From: Paragonimus skrjabini miyazakii
Taxonomy: Eukaryota > Platyhelminthes > Trematoda > Plagiorchiida > Troglotrematidae
Length of the DNA stretch: 64,000 nucleotides
Assembly: GCA_014338405.1 (NCBI GenBank)
Contig: JTDE01000973.1
Location: forward strand, 56,152-120,151
Direction of reading: 5' to 3'
Of the stretch, positions 46,014 to 59,252 are shown one piece after another (within the stretch, counting starts at the first letter, position 1; every line of letters starts with the position of its first letter). The notes beneath the pieces are model-generated. The model was not told the DNA's origin. It made no database searches and was given only the letters and a program-made list of their open reading frames with translations. The position numbers and the translations under genes were made by a program.

Positions 46014-48539
46014 AGGAAGGCTACCCGAGGTGGTTGAAACGTACAGTATTACAACTTGCTCATAACGTTGTGTTATTCTCAATCCATTTATCAATAACAT
46101 GTTAAACACGACGCTCAAACCATTTGACTTTATCCGTACAAAATTTGGTGCGAATATCATACACATTTCGTCTTCAAAGTGTGTAGCAACCGTGCAGTTT
46201 CCTTGCGTAATCTCTAACATTTCCAGAATGAGTGTCACATGACACGTTATATCAAGAAATCAGTTCTACAGCTGGATGAATGTGTTTCACGTCGATACTT
46301 TTTCTGGATAATCGCAGTATGTGCTTCCAAAAAATTTTTTATGATGTCATGTCATAATTACGCGTCGATGTGATAGTTGATTCGTCAATAAAAAGCTGTA
46401 GTAAATATATTTGCAAGACAGTCATTGACCAAAGTGTACGTGAAAACAACTAGATGGACTAATGACAGCTTGTAAGATTCGCTCCATCACTTCGAATCTT
46501 AAACAGAATATTGGAAAACGAAATTGTACCAAGTTTTCCTTATTTCTGTAGTGTTTAGCTAAAAACAATACAAAATACAAAATAGAGAGCAACTCGCAAT
46601 GTATACGTTTTGAAATATCATATACCGGGGACAAGAACTGTGTGAACGTACACAAGAGATTGATCGACAGAGTTTTAACATATATTGCTGAATCAGAAAC
46701 AACAGACTAGTAGAGTGAAAGTTAGATTTTATTAAAAATACGTTGTTCCACATCTGGGTAATACATTGCTCACTCTTTAAAAAGTGCATACGTTGAATCA
46801 AAGCTAGAAAGAAATTCGAACGATCTTTCATCAAATTTGGGACATTTTTCAAAATGCAATACAGTCTAAATTATTGTTTGCCACTTCTATGTCAGCTGAT
46901 TGCAGAGTAGGGATTCTCAATTGTAGATGATTTACAATCATTCCAACAGTGCTTGAAACTGGAATTTGAAGTGAGAGGATTTCGTATGTTTTTCCATGAA
47001 AATGTCGAAACTTTTTCCAACCATGTTTCCCCTAGTCAACAGTTGTTAGAAACTGTTTAACTTTCTAGTGTAATGTTTTACATTCTGTTTATAAAAATTG
47101 TGTTCGCATGTTCAAAAGCATCACTGTATTTTATCAAACAATTTGTTCTGAACGAAGTTGTGGATTATTTTTGGCACCAGGCGACTTTGGATTCAATTGA
47201 AGCAAAAACGTTTGCACCAAACTTTGACCTATGAAGATTGACAGTTACCGCTTTTTTAAACTAAACCTGTTAGAACCGGTTTTATTTTCGTTTTTTTCCT
47301 GTCAGTCATTGCACTAGGTGTCATTTTTCGGTAAAAGAAGTAATGTAGTTTAGTGAAACAAAATATTGGTTGCCGTAGAAATGTGACTGGATTAAAAAGA
47401 ATAACTCTTCAACTTAAAAACTATTGTAACTGGGGAAAAATATTGAAAAGTGAAATGCTCTTAAATGTTGATGATGAGTAAATTGCGTCAGACATACATC
47501 CCTACTCAACCGATGATAGGTTTCAAACAACAAGATTTGAAGTAAACAAACGCGTAATTACACGAAAATCAATCGCGGAGCATAATTGTCAGTGAGCTAG
47601 CTGACAAATTCTTTAAGTTTAAGGCTGAGATCAGTTGTAAGTGATTCGCCGGCAGTAATTGCGCACATTTCGACATTGCACCCGAAGGATTTATGGCCAA
47701 CGAATGAAAAACATTATTTTGTAAGGTATTATCGTTGAGTGAAAAGTACACTCAGTGTCCACTGATTACACTTTTAGAACTCGCCGAGATGACCTGTTAC
47801 AGGGCAATTTAATTCTCTTGGAATACACATCTTCCGCGATTTTCCTGGTAATGTTTAATAATTAATAGCGCGACCCGCTCCTCTGTGTTCAACGTTATAG
47901 GTACTCCTGGTGCGCTTGTGGTTGAAGTTGCATCTTGAGCAGTAAACGAAACAAATCTTCTCTCTCTATCAGTAGATTAAATCTAATGTAACAGGAACAA
48001 TGAAGTTTTTCATGAGACAATATTTTTGGGAGCTATAGTAATCAAAATGCAACCGTCTACTTTTGTAGTAACATGACGGTAGGGCTCGAAATTAAAGCAA
48101 CTGAAATGATATTTTGGAATTTTACGAGTACATCTTCAATTCCATACATGCAGACACCTGTTGGCTTAAAAAATCGCCTATGTATGAGTGTCGAATAACA
48201 AGGATTGCAACAGAAACACAAAAAGTCACTGTATGATGAACTGAAGTTGTTTCGGAATTTGACAAAGAGAATCTGTTTTTCACAATGATAACCTGAAAGC
48301 ATTAAAAGAACGGACACCGAGTTTCTAGACGTGCGTGTAAATATTTGTGTGAACAACATGCGTGTTTGTGAGAAACAAAAACATATCGAATACGTTCATC
48401 TCTGCCTGCGAAAATTCAGAAAGTGTTTTGTCGAAAAGTTTGTCGGAATCTTTAAGATGGGACAAACCAAATAGGAATTTCGAAAAACAGCGTATCCACA
48501 AGCATCCTTGCAGATAAACGGGGGAAAACTAAACAGGAA
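46014..48539. other. No supported gene
   Basis: Minus frames 46559-46852, 48057-48359 and others are unrecognised. The sequence is AT-rich. Confidence 0.45.
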
Positions 48540-48720
48540 TTTAAACAAAAACAATGAGAATACGCAATTCATGTGATGATCTCCGGAGTAACATTTCATA
48601 CATTCTGATCACACATGGACATATAACTAATTTTAAACGAGTCAAAATTCCCCAGAACGGGAGTCATGGCTTAAGAGATTATACAGACAGATACCAAAAA
48701 TGAAAATCAAAATTGTGGGA
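48540..48720 (+). pseudogene. Inverted Penelope-like endonuclease fragment
   Basis: Nearly identical over about 170 bp to the reverse complement of 20215-20390, the stretch ending at the SHGLRD / TGH position of the EN. It lies tail-to-tail with the minus-strand PLE that starts at 48730. Confidence 0.65.
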
Positions 48721-48729
48721 ATGCTGACT

Positions 48730-49740
48730 ACCAGGTTAGCCGCAGTGTCAACACAAATTGCTTTTGAACACAAAGGGGGGACTGTGACGTTTAATGGCCA
48801 AAGCCTCAGCAAACTGGAGTATACGTTTCTAGTTGCTCCGAAAGATCACCGAAGACGTGTCAGAAACTTTGACTATGTGTCCTGTTTGGATTATGTGCCT
48901 TGCAACCAATGATGTTGAATACCGGCCCTCGGCATTATTACAGGTGCTTGGCGTTTCAAACTGAGTTTCAAGTCATTTGGGAACATGCTCCGTGATACGA
49001 ACTGCCAGGTGTCGGTTTGTCCTCCTTATGTAGCTCATACTGCATCTACACTAATAGTTGTATAAACAGTGAGATATGACACACGTACACTCTCCGTTTG
49101 CAACCGGGACGACTTTCGACGGCTTTCGAAATGCTTATACTGCCCTATCCAAGTAGGCCTCCTGTAGACGGATCTTCTTACGGTGCCATCCGATCTTCGA
49201 GCCATTCGCTTCGTTTTCTCTCGTCAGCTTTAAGTTCGGATGAGCTTGGTTCAACTTCGAGAATAACGTATTCGGGTCAATTGAGCTCTCAAAAATGACT
49301 ACAGTATTGTCTACGTAGCGTCCGTACAACACCGGTTTTGACAGGCTTTCGAAATATATGGATTCTGCCCCGGCCCAGAAGAAATCCGCTAGGAGTAGAC
49401 CCAGCGGACTGCCCGTTGTAACCCCATCCACCTATCGGAAACTATACGGTTGGACTTTGAACCTTACATAGAGCACTGCTGATTAAAATAAACCCCCAAA
49501 TGCTAGTAACTGTTTCATGGAGCGGAATGTCGGCAAAAAGGGACGGCTAAATCATCTATACAAGTAAACATTTCGAAACTATCCTCCAGACTGTACTTAG
49601 TGGATCGTTTGTTGATTGGTTCGAACAAATCAGCTAGCCAACGGTCTAATTTATGCTGCGGTGCGTTACACATAAACATAATAGGTCGACGTGGGACATT
49701 GGGCTTATACAACAGTGAGCACAGGGTTCATTACAGTATA
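48730..49740 (-). pseudogene. Penelope-like element, RT plus endonuclease
   Basis: Minus strand: LYKPNVPRRPIMFMCNAPQH (about 49715-49655), RWLADLFEPINK, YSLEDSFEMF, then a lost stretch around motif A, MDGVTTGSPLGLLLADFF (49431-49380), YGRYVDNTVVIF (about 49320; YVDD with Asn), HPNLKLTRENE, and after a frameshift DGTVRRSVYRRPTWIGQYKH (about 49185-49125). EN: MSYIRRTNRHLAVRITEHVPK (in pieces, about 49040-48975), LVARHIIQTGHIVK (about 48910) and LQFAEALAIKRHSPP (about 48815). The linker between RT and EN is mostly deleted. Two frames plus stops; inactive. Confidence 0.82.
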
Positions 49741-50221
49741 GAGAAAAATTTACGTGTCAGGACAAGCATGGCTTTGACTCTAAAGAAAAGCGTTTGCATA
49801 CCAATTGGTCAACTTTGTTTAGAGATTATGCTTGACCGTGTGCAACATTAGTGCATATTAAAAATCCGTGTGAATAAAGATATAACACCAGAGCATATCA
49901 AGTGCAGATAGCGTTCTCCCAAGAGAAACGGTTACGTAACGTCATTACAAGACATCATATGCGGCACTATAGGATTTTAGGTTGCACTGAAATAGCATCT
50001 GCCGGCCTCACGCAACTGGAATTTAGAATATTATATTGAACACGTGAATGATAGATAAGTTGACTATTGAACTTGGAACTTCAGTACAGAAGACACTTTC
50101 CCGTCACAGAAAACGTGAAATAAAGAACGACTTGTTTGAAAGCTGAATTGTTTTTAATAGTTGGTCGATTCTAGGTTTACTTTTCAAAATGTTCTATTGT
50201 TGATGAGTGGTGGTGAGGTTG
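49741..50221. other. No supported gene
   Basis: May hold the decayed 5' part of the PLE (49741-49860). Otherwise nothing is recognised. Confidence 0.4.
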
Positions 50222-50545
50222 ATTAATTTCGGGTTGAACTTCAATCACGTATGATTGCAGCCATAATATTCAAATACAATCTCTAGCCGGACCTTCATAG
50301 AAGAAGCGATATATCTCAGTTTCGCCCTTGTTAGAGAACGCCAATAGTATATACCTATGTCACTGCCAGAAATAGAACTCCGGTCACGCTTTCAAGAGGC
50401 AACCTTGTTGACCATTGTGCTATTGGTTTCACCTTAGATACAGTCGAATTACCATCTCACCGCTCAGCAGCTTTTATTTTCGTGTAATATTCAGATTGTC
50501 TGATCTTCTCAAAAGAACACACAGTTGTTGTATGTCACCTTTCAT
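50222..50545 (-). mobile_element. Hammerhead SINE, near full length, degenerate
   Basis: Plus-strand order is tail (gggttgaacttcaatcacg, 50230), hammerhead relic (50307-50350), a B-box-like site in reverse (agaactcc, 50376), ttcaagaggcaaccttg (50390), the region tacagtcgaattaccatc (50439) and the head (acacagttg, 50518). The ribozyme keeps GAAA but CTGACGA reads TTGGCGT. Confidence 0.7.
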
Positions 50546-52859
50546 CGAGAAGCATCCACTAGTTTAATTAGTTTAACGCCAGTCTACTGAAACTCATCTA
50601 CTTATTCTAACTGGTCCACACGTCTTTGTATAACCTAGTTGTTTGCTATGTGACCAGCACACACGACGTGAAGTAATCCTTGGTGGTTAGCATGACTGAA
50701 GAAGGATAAACTGCTTGTTGAGAAAATTATGTTTGAAGACTGTGAAATATCACGAAGGAAACAATCTGCTCTCGTTAGGTTCAGTGTGTAAACTGAAGGC
50801 GTTAAGAAACATTGACGTTCGCACTGACAAAGATGCATTCATAGGTGTACCTCGTTGTATATCAACGAGGGACTCATAAGGATTGTTGATTCGATGAATC
50901 AACAACTGTCGAGATAGAATTCCACCGCCAGCTTACTCGAAAACAGAAGCTATCTGGACCAGTGTGCTTTCAACTAAGGAAATTTAGCCCCAAAGATACG
51001 TTTACGCTGTTGACATTGTCAAGGCTATCCAGTTTAAACACAAGATGCTGTTATCTTCTGATTTTTGGTTACTGAATAAAAACAGCCCACCCTAATTAAA
51101 GTGATTGGCATTGTTTATAGCTATGTGGGTACAAATCACCTGCAACTGGGAACAAATAATGATACTTTTATGGATGTTGTTCTGACTAGATAATCAGATG
51201 GCTGTTTGTCTAATATCGTGTGTCACAACGACATCTCATGGGGTCGGTAGCTTCACTATAAAAGCTTCGCATCTATTATCCACAATCGCAGATTTATGAA
51301 CCCCCTACTCAGTGAAGTGTGTTTGAGTGTTACATGTAATTGGTAAGTGTGAGATGAATAGTGACTGTCTGCGGCATTACTAGAAAGTGGTCAAATATGT
51401 TGTGAAATAATCTATTCCTGTCATCCTCGAATCTATCAGTATGGCCGTTCAACGTGCAAACGCTTACTTCCGTTTGATCTTCCAGATGCAATTTCATGAT
51501 GGTTGTTAACTAAGCCTACAACGTCGTAGAATATGCGCTTATGGAGAACGACACTGACATTGTCGTCGTACAAATAAAGCAGTATATCCACTGGATTCAT
51601 ACGTACATTTCATATGTACGTTTTGCCGTTCGACAAGGCGATTGGGAATTTGCATCAGTGCGAACGTCTCCGAATGAATAACTAATCCAACCGACGAAAC
51701 AGCACGTGATATCAATATCAGTTGTCATTAAAGACAGTGAGCACAGTCACAAACCGTCAGTCTATATACCACTAAATGTCCCGGCGAATTTTGAACCCGT
51801 CTAACTTACATCGTAGTTTGTGAACAAACATGAACAATGGGCTAACATGGTTTAGTAGTTCTAATCGCCAGTAGTAGTGCTGCTGTTAGTGACCTCATGC
51901 TCATACCTAGCATACCAGAAAAGTTTTCTGACTACAAGTCACCTAATCGTGGTCCACAGCACAGAACAACTAGCAAAATCATTTAGTAGATTATTCAATA
52001 TCATTATCGGGTATGACGCGAAAACGAAAGCTTAAAAGGCTTTCACATCGCACATCCTTTTCAAATAATGTAATCGCAATGATCGTATCGACTACAGGAT
52101 AACTGTTTATTTTTCTGTCGCCGCCAAACTATTGGAAGGCATTATCAACGACCATTTAAGGGCTTATCATGTAGGTCTTACAATATTGACTACTAATCAT
52201 CGTGGACTTTAAAACGGCTTTTCAGTCTCAACCGAAACATCTAAACCAAAGAACAATGAAACGAAGTCGCTGATGAAGGTGAGCCATAAATTGAATAAAT
52301 TGAAATTACACACTCGAGTTGTAGCAATTCAACTTCTGCACAGCACTAATAATATATAGTTGACTGCTTCTGGGATAATTGTAGACGAGGGCAATATTGC
52401 CTTTCACTTATGAGTTAGTGAAGAGAGTGATCACATTCGAGGATGTCGTGCTATTGTTTCTGATGTTCGTTGAATCGATAGTCCACGAGAGCAGAGACTT
52501 AATGTAGACAAGAATATGTCAGTTTAAATTTTTTCAGTCTGTATATCTACGTAAACTACTAAACCTAAACAGGATGTGATGAATTGGGCATAACCAAGAG
52601 TAGTCTTAACGCCAACTCGCTTAATGAAGGAAGCAGAGACCAAACAGATAGGGAATGGTCTTCCCATTGGTAGAGTGCACGCACATGTTCGTTCCTGGAC
52701 GATGTCTGGTTGTTTCTGTTGGCAGCGTAAATTGAACAAAATTGAATCTACTACAGCTGTTCTATTTTTATCGATACAGACATTCATACAGTTTCATTTC
52801 TCTATGTCCCAAAAGAAGACTGGCTCATTTCGAGTAAACATGGCGTAAAGTATCTGCTC
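50546..52859. other. No supported gene
   Basis: Frames 50635-50838 (-) and 52524-52787 (-) with its antisense are unrecognised. Confidence 0.45.
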
Positions 52860-53400
52860 ACTGGATACTTTTCGGGATGAAGTACACAACAATGCAAAAA
52901 TGCCCTTGAAAATCGATATTTCAGTGTTTACTAGAGAAAATGTATCCTATTACGAAAAGTAAACGTGTTCATCATCTTGGGGTGATCTTGACAGTCAGGT
53001 GACTAGTCACACTTTCGGACGCTATCAAGATTGTCTTCTCTGCAACAACACCTGCTTTGGATAAGTGCTGAGAGTGTTGGTGTCAAGCTAGGTGCTTTAG
53101 AAAAGATACCACAAGACGACCATCGTGAGAGAATTGCGAACGCTTTCCCAGCCAACTTAGCAATTATTAGATTGAGCTCAATCGAGTTCAGTACGTTTTC
53201 ACTGGCCACCGAATCATACCGGATGAAGCGTTCCAAATAATCTACAAAATCTGCAGATTTCACTTCAAACCTATTAGAAATCGTTCGTTATTCACGGTGA
53301 AAGTCATGGTCATCTAAATCTATCGTCTATATCTTTGTGCGCAGAAACCGTTCGCGTAAACTCAGTTTTTCAAAGTTCACATGAATTCTGGCTAGGTGCG
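52860..53400 (+). pseudogene. Penelope-like linker and endonuclease remnant
   Basis: VFSATTPALD (about 53034) resembles the end of the linker. TTRRPS then ENCERFPSQ (about 53115) follows the TTRRLSERIREH-P pattern of the 38 kb copy, with stops and an indel. TGHRIIPDEAFQIIYK (about 53205-53250) is very close to the same block there (TGHQINPDEAFQVIYN). LCAQKPF (about 53335) is the C-terminal block. The first Cys-rich strand is unreadable. The part before 53000 is uncertain. Confidence 0.65.
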
Positions 53401-54779
53401 AGCTAGTTGAGGCCGTCACTTGTAGCTAGCAGCAGGACCTCTACACTCACACTCCAGTATGATCATCTTATCCCATCATACTATGATCTGCCTCGTTCAG
53501 TTGTCTACATGTTCTTCCGTTCCATATGTAAATCGCTTATAGGTTGTATAATTTTATAAGGGTGACTGGGATTACTGAACACAGCTTTGTGCACAAATGC
53601 TTTCTAAGGAAATTATTTTTCTGTTATTTTTCCAATCGTATGCTCTTAATTTACCGCGTGCTACTCTATTGCCATCCAACAATTAGGGATATTTATATAG
53701 AAACATTGTGCGTTTTATCCAACTTGCAGAATTTCAGTGAGTTCGAATCGTCTAATTTTAATAGTCAGTTTTCCAGCAGATGAGTTGATTTAGAACAGAT
53801 TCGGTTGTCAAAAGTCTAGATTAGCTGAATTGGAAAAAGCGATAAAAACGGCATATGAAAAGCAAACAACCACCATACTTCTTGTACTACTAAGCCAAAC
53901 TCGGAGATTTAAGATTTCGCACTTAGATTCAGTCTCAGATGAAATTCACAAAACAGTCCATAGAATCGACTATTTTGGCTGCATTCTCACAATCTACCAA
54001 CCTAACTGATGAACACAAACATTGTATTACTACTATTCCGTTCAGTTACTTCTTGGTACATTCACTCTGGGAACATTTTTACTATACATTAATCAGTGAT
54101 CCCAGTTTGACCTACTCTCATTCTAATGGTTAGTAACTCATCTCCTGCGACTGCAAACTATCACTTGTTAGCATAGACCTACATTTCTTCAGAGTCTCAC
54201 AATGTGATACGTGCACAACATTAGCGTGTGAATACGTTGGTGAATTGCCATTGTCAACCGCAGTGCTGCCGTTATGTCCGCTCTTTATAACTTCCTTCTA
54301 AGATTTCTGTTGTATTAGTAAGTGAGAAGCAAGCGTAGTCTACTGGTGTAAGAAATCCTGCTTTTTCTAACTTGCGTTCTGAATTCAATGAAATAAACTT
54401 ATCACTCACTGGTGAGAGTAAACGACATGCTCTTTCCGGCTGCTACTAAGGTAGTCACTGATACCAATTTTTACAAGATATATTGTCAAGATATATTGTA
54501 ACATTTTCTGAAGTCAAGAAGGATATTCTGTAGGCTAAGTTTCATTCAAGGTTACTTCGTAAACAAAAGAATGGTAACAGCGATAGTGTGTGACCTCAAA
54601 AAGCGTGATTTCATGGTCACTGATACTGACAAATGGTGTAATCGATTTCATAGCGTGACCTATCAATACTTAAACAGTTGAACCTCGATTTGCTGGTAGT
54701 CAGTGGGATGAACTGAAGGGAAACTACTTAGTACAGTAAATTATGCCATGTAATATCCTACTTTTCATCAACATTAGAA
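53401..54779. other. No supported gene
   Basis: Frames 53544-53783 and 53939-54133 (+) are unrecognised. A Lys/Glu-rich open stretch near 53825-53920 has no domain match. Confidence 0.45.
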
Positions 54780-54960
54780 AACAGACAGTGCATTTCCGAG
54801 TGGGCTTGAAACTAGCATTTGTTGAATCTCTCAAGAATGGTATGAAACATACTGAGCTTTGTGTGAGGCGGCCACGCTGAGTTCTCAATCACAACTCGGG
54901 CATCTGAATGTGAGGACTGTAATCCAAAGTGGATGTTGCTCAATTTAAAATAAATTGAAT
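54780..54960 (+). mobile_element. Hammerhead SINE, very degenerate
   Basis: The tail part gaatgtgaggactgt (54906) and ggatgttgctcaat (54931) match the next copy (55329-55372). The ribozyme region (about 54850-54880) is barely recognisable. Confidence 0.4.
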
Positions 54961-55049
54961 CACCGAACTGCAATCCAAACTGTATACACTGCTGAGTTTG
55001 TTTAACGATATCCATGACCTTCACCTGACTGGGAAGTTCCTCATTACGC

Positions 55050-55390
55050 AGTTATTGACTGGAGTTAATAAGACAGTTACTGTGTCTCCTAACGAGCGGA
55101 TCACGACGATTCAAACACTAGTTACACATGGTCGCGGTTGAGTGTTCAGATATGACTGATTTGTCAGTGTAAGGTTAACGGCGTTATGGTTCGTACGTTA
55201 GTCGCAAAAACACGAGAGTCAGATTGCAAACTCCGGCTGGGACAAGGATATCTACTACTCAAGAGCCATGATAAGGGCGAAACGTGGGTCAGATATTTAT
55301 TAAGTGGGCCAGCCAGAAGGCTCACTTGAATGTGAGGACTGTGACTGAACGTAAGTTATGCTCAGTTCGGATCAATCTAAATCCTCGAAG
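55050..55390 (+). mobile_element. Hammerhead SINE, full length, degenerate
   Basis: Head ggagttaataagacagttac (55061-55080) with gtgtctcct after it, ttgagtgttcagatatgac (55138), B-box-like region with ctccggctgggacaaggata (55231), hammerhead relic (55251-55300; CTCAAGA for CTGACGA, GAAA kept at 55279-55282), then the tail (gaatgtgaggactgtgac, 55329). Confidence 0.68.
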
Positions 55391-56959
55391 TTCATCCCAA
55401 AATATATTTAAATAAGAGCTTTGATAAAAAGAGTACTAATGTGTGGAAATTTCTTTCACGACAGATGGGTGGTGATAATTTTATAAGTGCTGCTTTCTGA
55501 AGTATTGCACTACAGACTTCCGTATGACTTACCGGCGTTCGGTTAACGTTTTGTGTAACAGAGTAACTTACTCCGTTATAGATTAGGGGCAGAATTAGAA
55601 AGAGTTTTATAAAGTAGATTTTTAACTACTAGGAAGCAGGTTGCACTGTAAGTGCACTGTTGCGGTCGAATCAAAAGGATCCACCTACTCCATCACAATG
55701 ACCAGAATGAATATAGTTGGTAACCACTGCTCATTTGCGTGATTGGCTTTAACATGACGACGTGGTTTGGTTCCACAACATTCTCCTGCATGTGATAAAA
55801 ACGCGACAAAGTTTGACGCAACGACCGCACGCATCATCGTCTAGCGGTGACGCAGTTCGAAAAATTACTGGTATGATTCCCATCCAAACAAGTGAAATCT
55901 AATCACAAACTATTTTGTGGCCTCAAAACACACTATCCCCATCGATACCTATGTAGGCCAGGAAATACTTATTTTCTTTTCACAAAAGGAAAGCAAAACA
56001 GAACAAAGTAAAGTACATCCGGCGCCCAACAGGCATAACAACGGTTAGAGAATTTTCGGAAGTTTGAATGATGTTCAGTTAAAACATAACCGTAACCACA
56101 ATGCTTGAAAAACAAAATGGATGTGTAGTTTAACATGCTGTGTGCAGCAGTGGGTGAGTGTAACCAGTAAATATGAAGAGTCTAAACTGTAGTCATCTGT
56201 ATGCAAACAACACCCTTCCGAATGCACAAATTATAGGACATGTGACAGATGGCCTTGCTAGTATAAATTGACCAGCCATCACATTCATCTACGGTTTTTC
56301 TATGCAGACTAAAATCATTAGCCTGTTCTTCAAAGTAGCGAGAGTTGTTAGAGCGCGGTATATTCTGGCGTAATGTGACCCACCCTTTCAACGAACTAAA
56401 TGTGGTATTCACTGTGTCATTAAATTCACATGTGTGATCACCGATTTGCATTGTTTAACCGTTAAGCCACGTTATTCTATGAGTAGTGAGCAACTAACCT
56501 GATCATTAGACACAAATCATCCTATCAACAGAAGAGAATTCTAGAGGTTGGACGCTGTATGTAATTTCACGACAAATGGACTGGACATGTGGATGCTTGG
56601 AATTTGGAATAATTTTAATGGGGGTTTAGCGAGTGAGTTATAAGTATCCTGCAAAGTTAACAAGTTATGAATCTGTAAGTAAATATTCGTGTGACGGGCG
56701 TAAAGGAGCTGCAAAATAATGTTCTGTTTGTTAATGAGAATTTGACTGTCACTTTGGCAATAGCGGCAAGAAAATGCTCGCCAAAACGTCGCTCTGAAGA
56801 AGCGAACATTCGTCAGCCTATCTTGCATAGAAGGTCATTGTAGTCATGCTATCAGAAATAAGAAACCTGCCGTTATCCACGCAAATTCAGCAAGAGAACT
56901 ACGTTCTTGTTTTCCGCCGCCGGCAATAGTGTCATTTACCAGTTCACCTGCATTTGCAG
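55391..56959. other. No supported gene
   Basis: Minus frames 56182-56451 and 56541-56828 are unrecognised. Confidence 0.45.
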
Positions 56960-56987
56960 AACGGATGGAAAATCGAAACTGAGGAAG
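56960..56987 (+). CDS. Candidate 28-nt micro-exon
   Basis: A strong 3' splice signal (cacctgcatttgcag, ending 56959) and a consensus donor (ggaag|gtaagac, at 56988) bracket 28 nt that read NGWKIETEE in an open frame. The length is not a multiple of three. Flukes do have very short exons. No neighbouring exon or gene family is identified. The longer frame 56954-57226 runs through the donor and is likely intronic after it. Confidence 0.22.
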
Positions 56988-57695
56988 GTAAGACGTATGT
57001 TGTTAACAAAATAAAGCACTTCGCACCTCAACCACAAACCCCTCGTTGGCAACGGCTCAGGCGTTTGTCCACGTCCGTACATTCAGGATGTTATCACATG
57101 TTCACCAACGCTGCGGCAATCAGTCTCGTCGTTGGGGTGCCGAAACTGTTTGACCCATATACGATTATACACATATATAACACCTATTCTGTTGCCCTGC
57201 TCAAAACTTACATGAGTGAATGTTAGTGCAATTAGGACAGACGAACTTCGGTCATTTCACAATATGTGGTATTGGCAGACCCTACTGTATCCCGTTTATT
57301 AATCAACCGAGTAGAGACCCATGGAACAAGTAGGAAGGCAATTATGGTTTTGCGTGAACAATTAGTAGTTTAAATTATTTAATGCATTCTATCCATTAGA
57401 ATACAAACTCGGAAGAAGCTATTACAACATGACTTTAAGGTAACTTTTGGTTTACTCATTCGTAAAATTTTATCTTGCCCACTAATCAAACGTTGGCAGA
57501 TAAGTGAAGGGCACATATCCTGACTAATAGGGGAAATTATGTAAATTAACTATATTGTGAATAGGACTAGATATAGCGCAGTCATCGTAAACGAAAAATA
57601 ACCTCCAAATGTACACGACACGTGCGCTTCAATGAATCATACTCAGCCATGTAGGAAACAGTGACAATCGACTGTATTCCTTGTATCTTTTCCAG

Positions 57696-57954
57696 GCAGT
57701 TCCAACCAAAGTCTGGTTTGATCGATTATCGGAGACTTAACGGAAATCAAGCAACAAGTAAAATTAGCCTAATCCCTCTTCATTTTGACAGTATTCAACG
57801 AAGTAAACGCCTTATACCAGTTGATATCCGTTCGTCACATGCTTCTGTTGTGCGCCCAACACGACCTCATAATTTCGCTGTTTGTCTCGGTTTTCCGAAC
57901 GAAGAGCACAAAGCAGTTACATGGACACCAGTAATTAATCATTTGTTTAAATAA
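57696..57954 (+). CDS. Candidate terminal exon, unrecognised
   Basis: A strong acceptor (ttccttgtatcttttccag, ending 57695) is followed by 86 open codons to TAA. The segment is polar and basic, with PVDIRSSHASVVRPTRPHNF and a final AVTWTPVINHLF. No known domain was seen. About 700 bases downstream of the candidate micro-exon on the same strand; the two could belong to one gene. No clear poly(A) signal follows. Confidence 0.28.
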
Positions 57955-59067
57955 TCAATTCCTTCTTTACTATCTTTAAGTGGCGCACAATTATAAGTGA
58001 AGGAATGGGCGAACTAGATGTTTTTGCCAGAGTTCGTGTTTTCTGCCATTTTCAAAATTTATGCTGACGTTTATTTGATTCACAGCTGTGTATAGTGCCA
58101 GTGAAAATATCGAAAAATGAATAACTGACATTTTCACAGATGAACTGTCGTGTACTCAGAAACCAGTGGAAGATACAGAATAACTACTAGTAAGTAAGTA
58201 CCCGTTATAATTAATACGAGATTCAGACACTTCCGGGTAAATGCGTCAAATATTGGCGGGCTCATGACCAGGTGTGAGTTTGGCCCAGTGATGTGCCTGT
58301 TCATATTGACGAAAACATCTATGGGTCCCTTTTATGTATGTTAAGGGAATAGATTCATATAAGCTAATCGTAATTCATTCAGTGTTGGCCAGTATCCGAC
58401 TGTTCTGTAATTACCGTCAAATAGCTTAAAGACTGTAAGCAACGCTCAAGTGAGATCAGATCGGCAGTATATGTGAAATAAAAACATTCTAACTGTGCGG
58501 TTAATGACCGGTTTATGCATTTCCCAAGTCACGTTGGACTGTAAGACAGTTAGAAAATGTGTATTCACTATTGAGTTGAGTGAAGATAAGGCATATGACC
58601 CGTAATTTTAATGTCAGCACAAGATGTAAGGATTCATTGTCATCGATTATAAGCTAACAGTGCTGTCCAACTGTGACCTCTATAGCTATATAGATGAAGA
58701 ACGGTAGGCGGATGAATATCCTTTGGATAATTGTGCGATGACGTAATTCCGAATGATGTTTTTCTAAATAACGCCCTTTCCAATATGCGCATGGCAACAA
58801 CTTTGTACATACATGTCACTTCAATGGTATGATTAAATATTATGAAAAACAGTTAATCTCAATTCTTTCTCCTGGGTTTGTTGTTCCTGCTTGTTTGTTC
58901 ACTGAATATCCTACAAAAGAAATTATCGATCTATTCGGATGGGATGGAAATGAGATATTCCTTAAAAGTGTCACCCTTGGACTACCGAACTTCAAATTAC
59001 TGACACTGCCTAGCAGCTTCAATGAAATTGGAGACTTCGACCTGTTCCGGAAGTTCTAATCACAGGG
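57955..59067. other. No confident gene
   Basis: The frame 58829-59059 (+, 76 codons) is fairly protein-like (TEYPTKEIIDLFGWDGNEIF) but unrecognised and without clear splice sites. Confidence 0.35.
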
Positions 59068-59252
59068 TTATCGAGTTGAGTTAACAAGCAGTAACTATGT
59101 CTCTTATTGAGGTGATCGGGCGACCTGACCAGTTAGTAAAAGCCAGAGTAGTTGGGCTTTAACATATGATATTTCCCTCGTGCCTAATAAAAGACTGGTG
59201 GCACAGTAGTTAACAAGGCTGCTCCATAACACTGTGGCTGCTATTCTATAAA
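59068..59252 (+). mobile_element. Hammerhead SINE, 3'-truncated before the ribozyme
   Basis: Head gttaacaagcagtaac (59080) and tatgtctc, then the A-box-like tggcacagtagttaacaagg (59199). It fades out near the B-box position (ggctgctattctat, 59234). No ribozyme follows. Confidence 0.62.

Noticed and set aside
45878..46105. Protein-coding frames 45318-45530 and 45878-46105
   Set aside because: Both lie within SINE copies on different strands and are by-products of the repeat.
52524..52848. Overlapping frames on both strands as a gene
   Set aside because: No domain, no splice context, and ordinary length for chance frames in this window.
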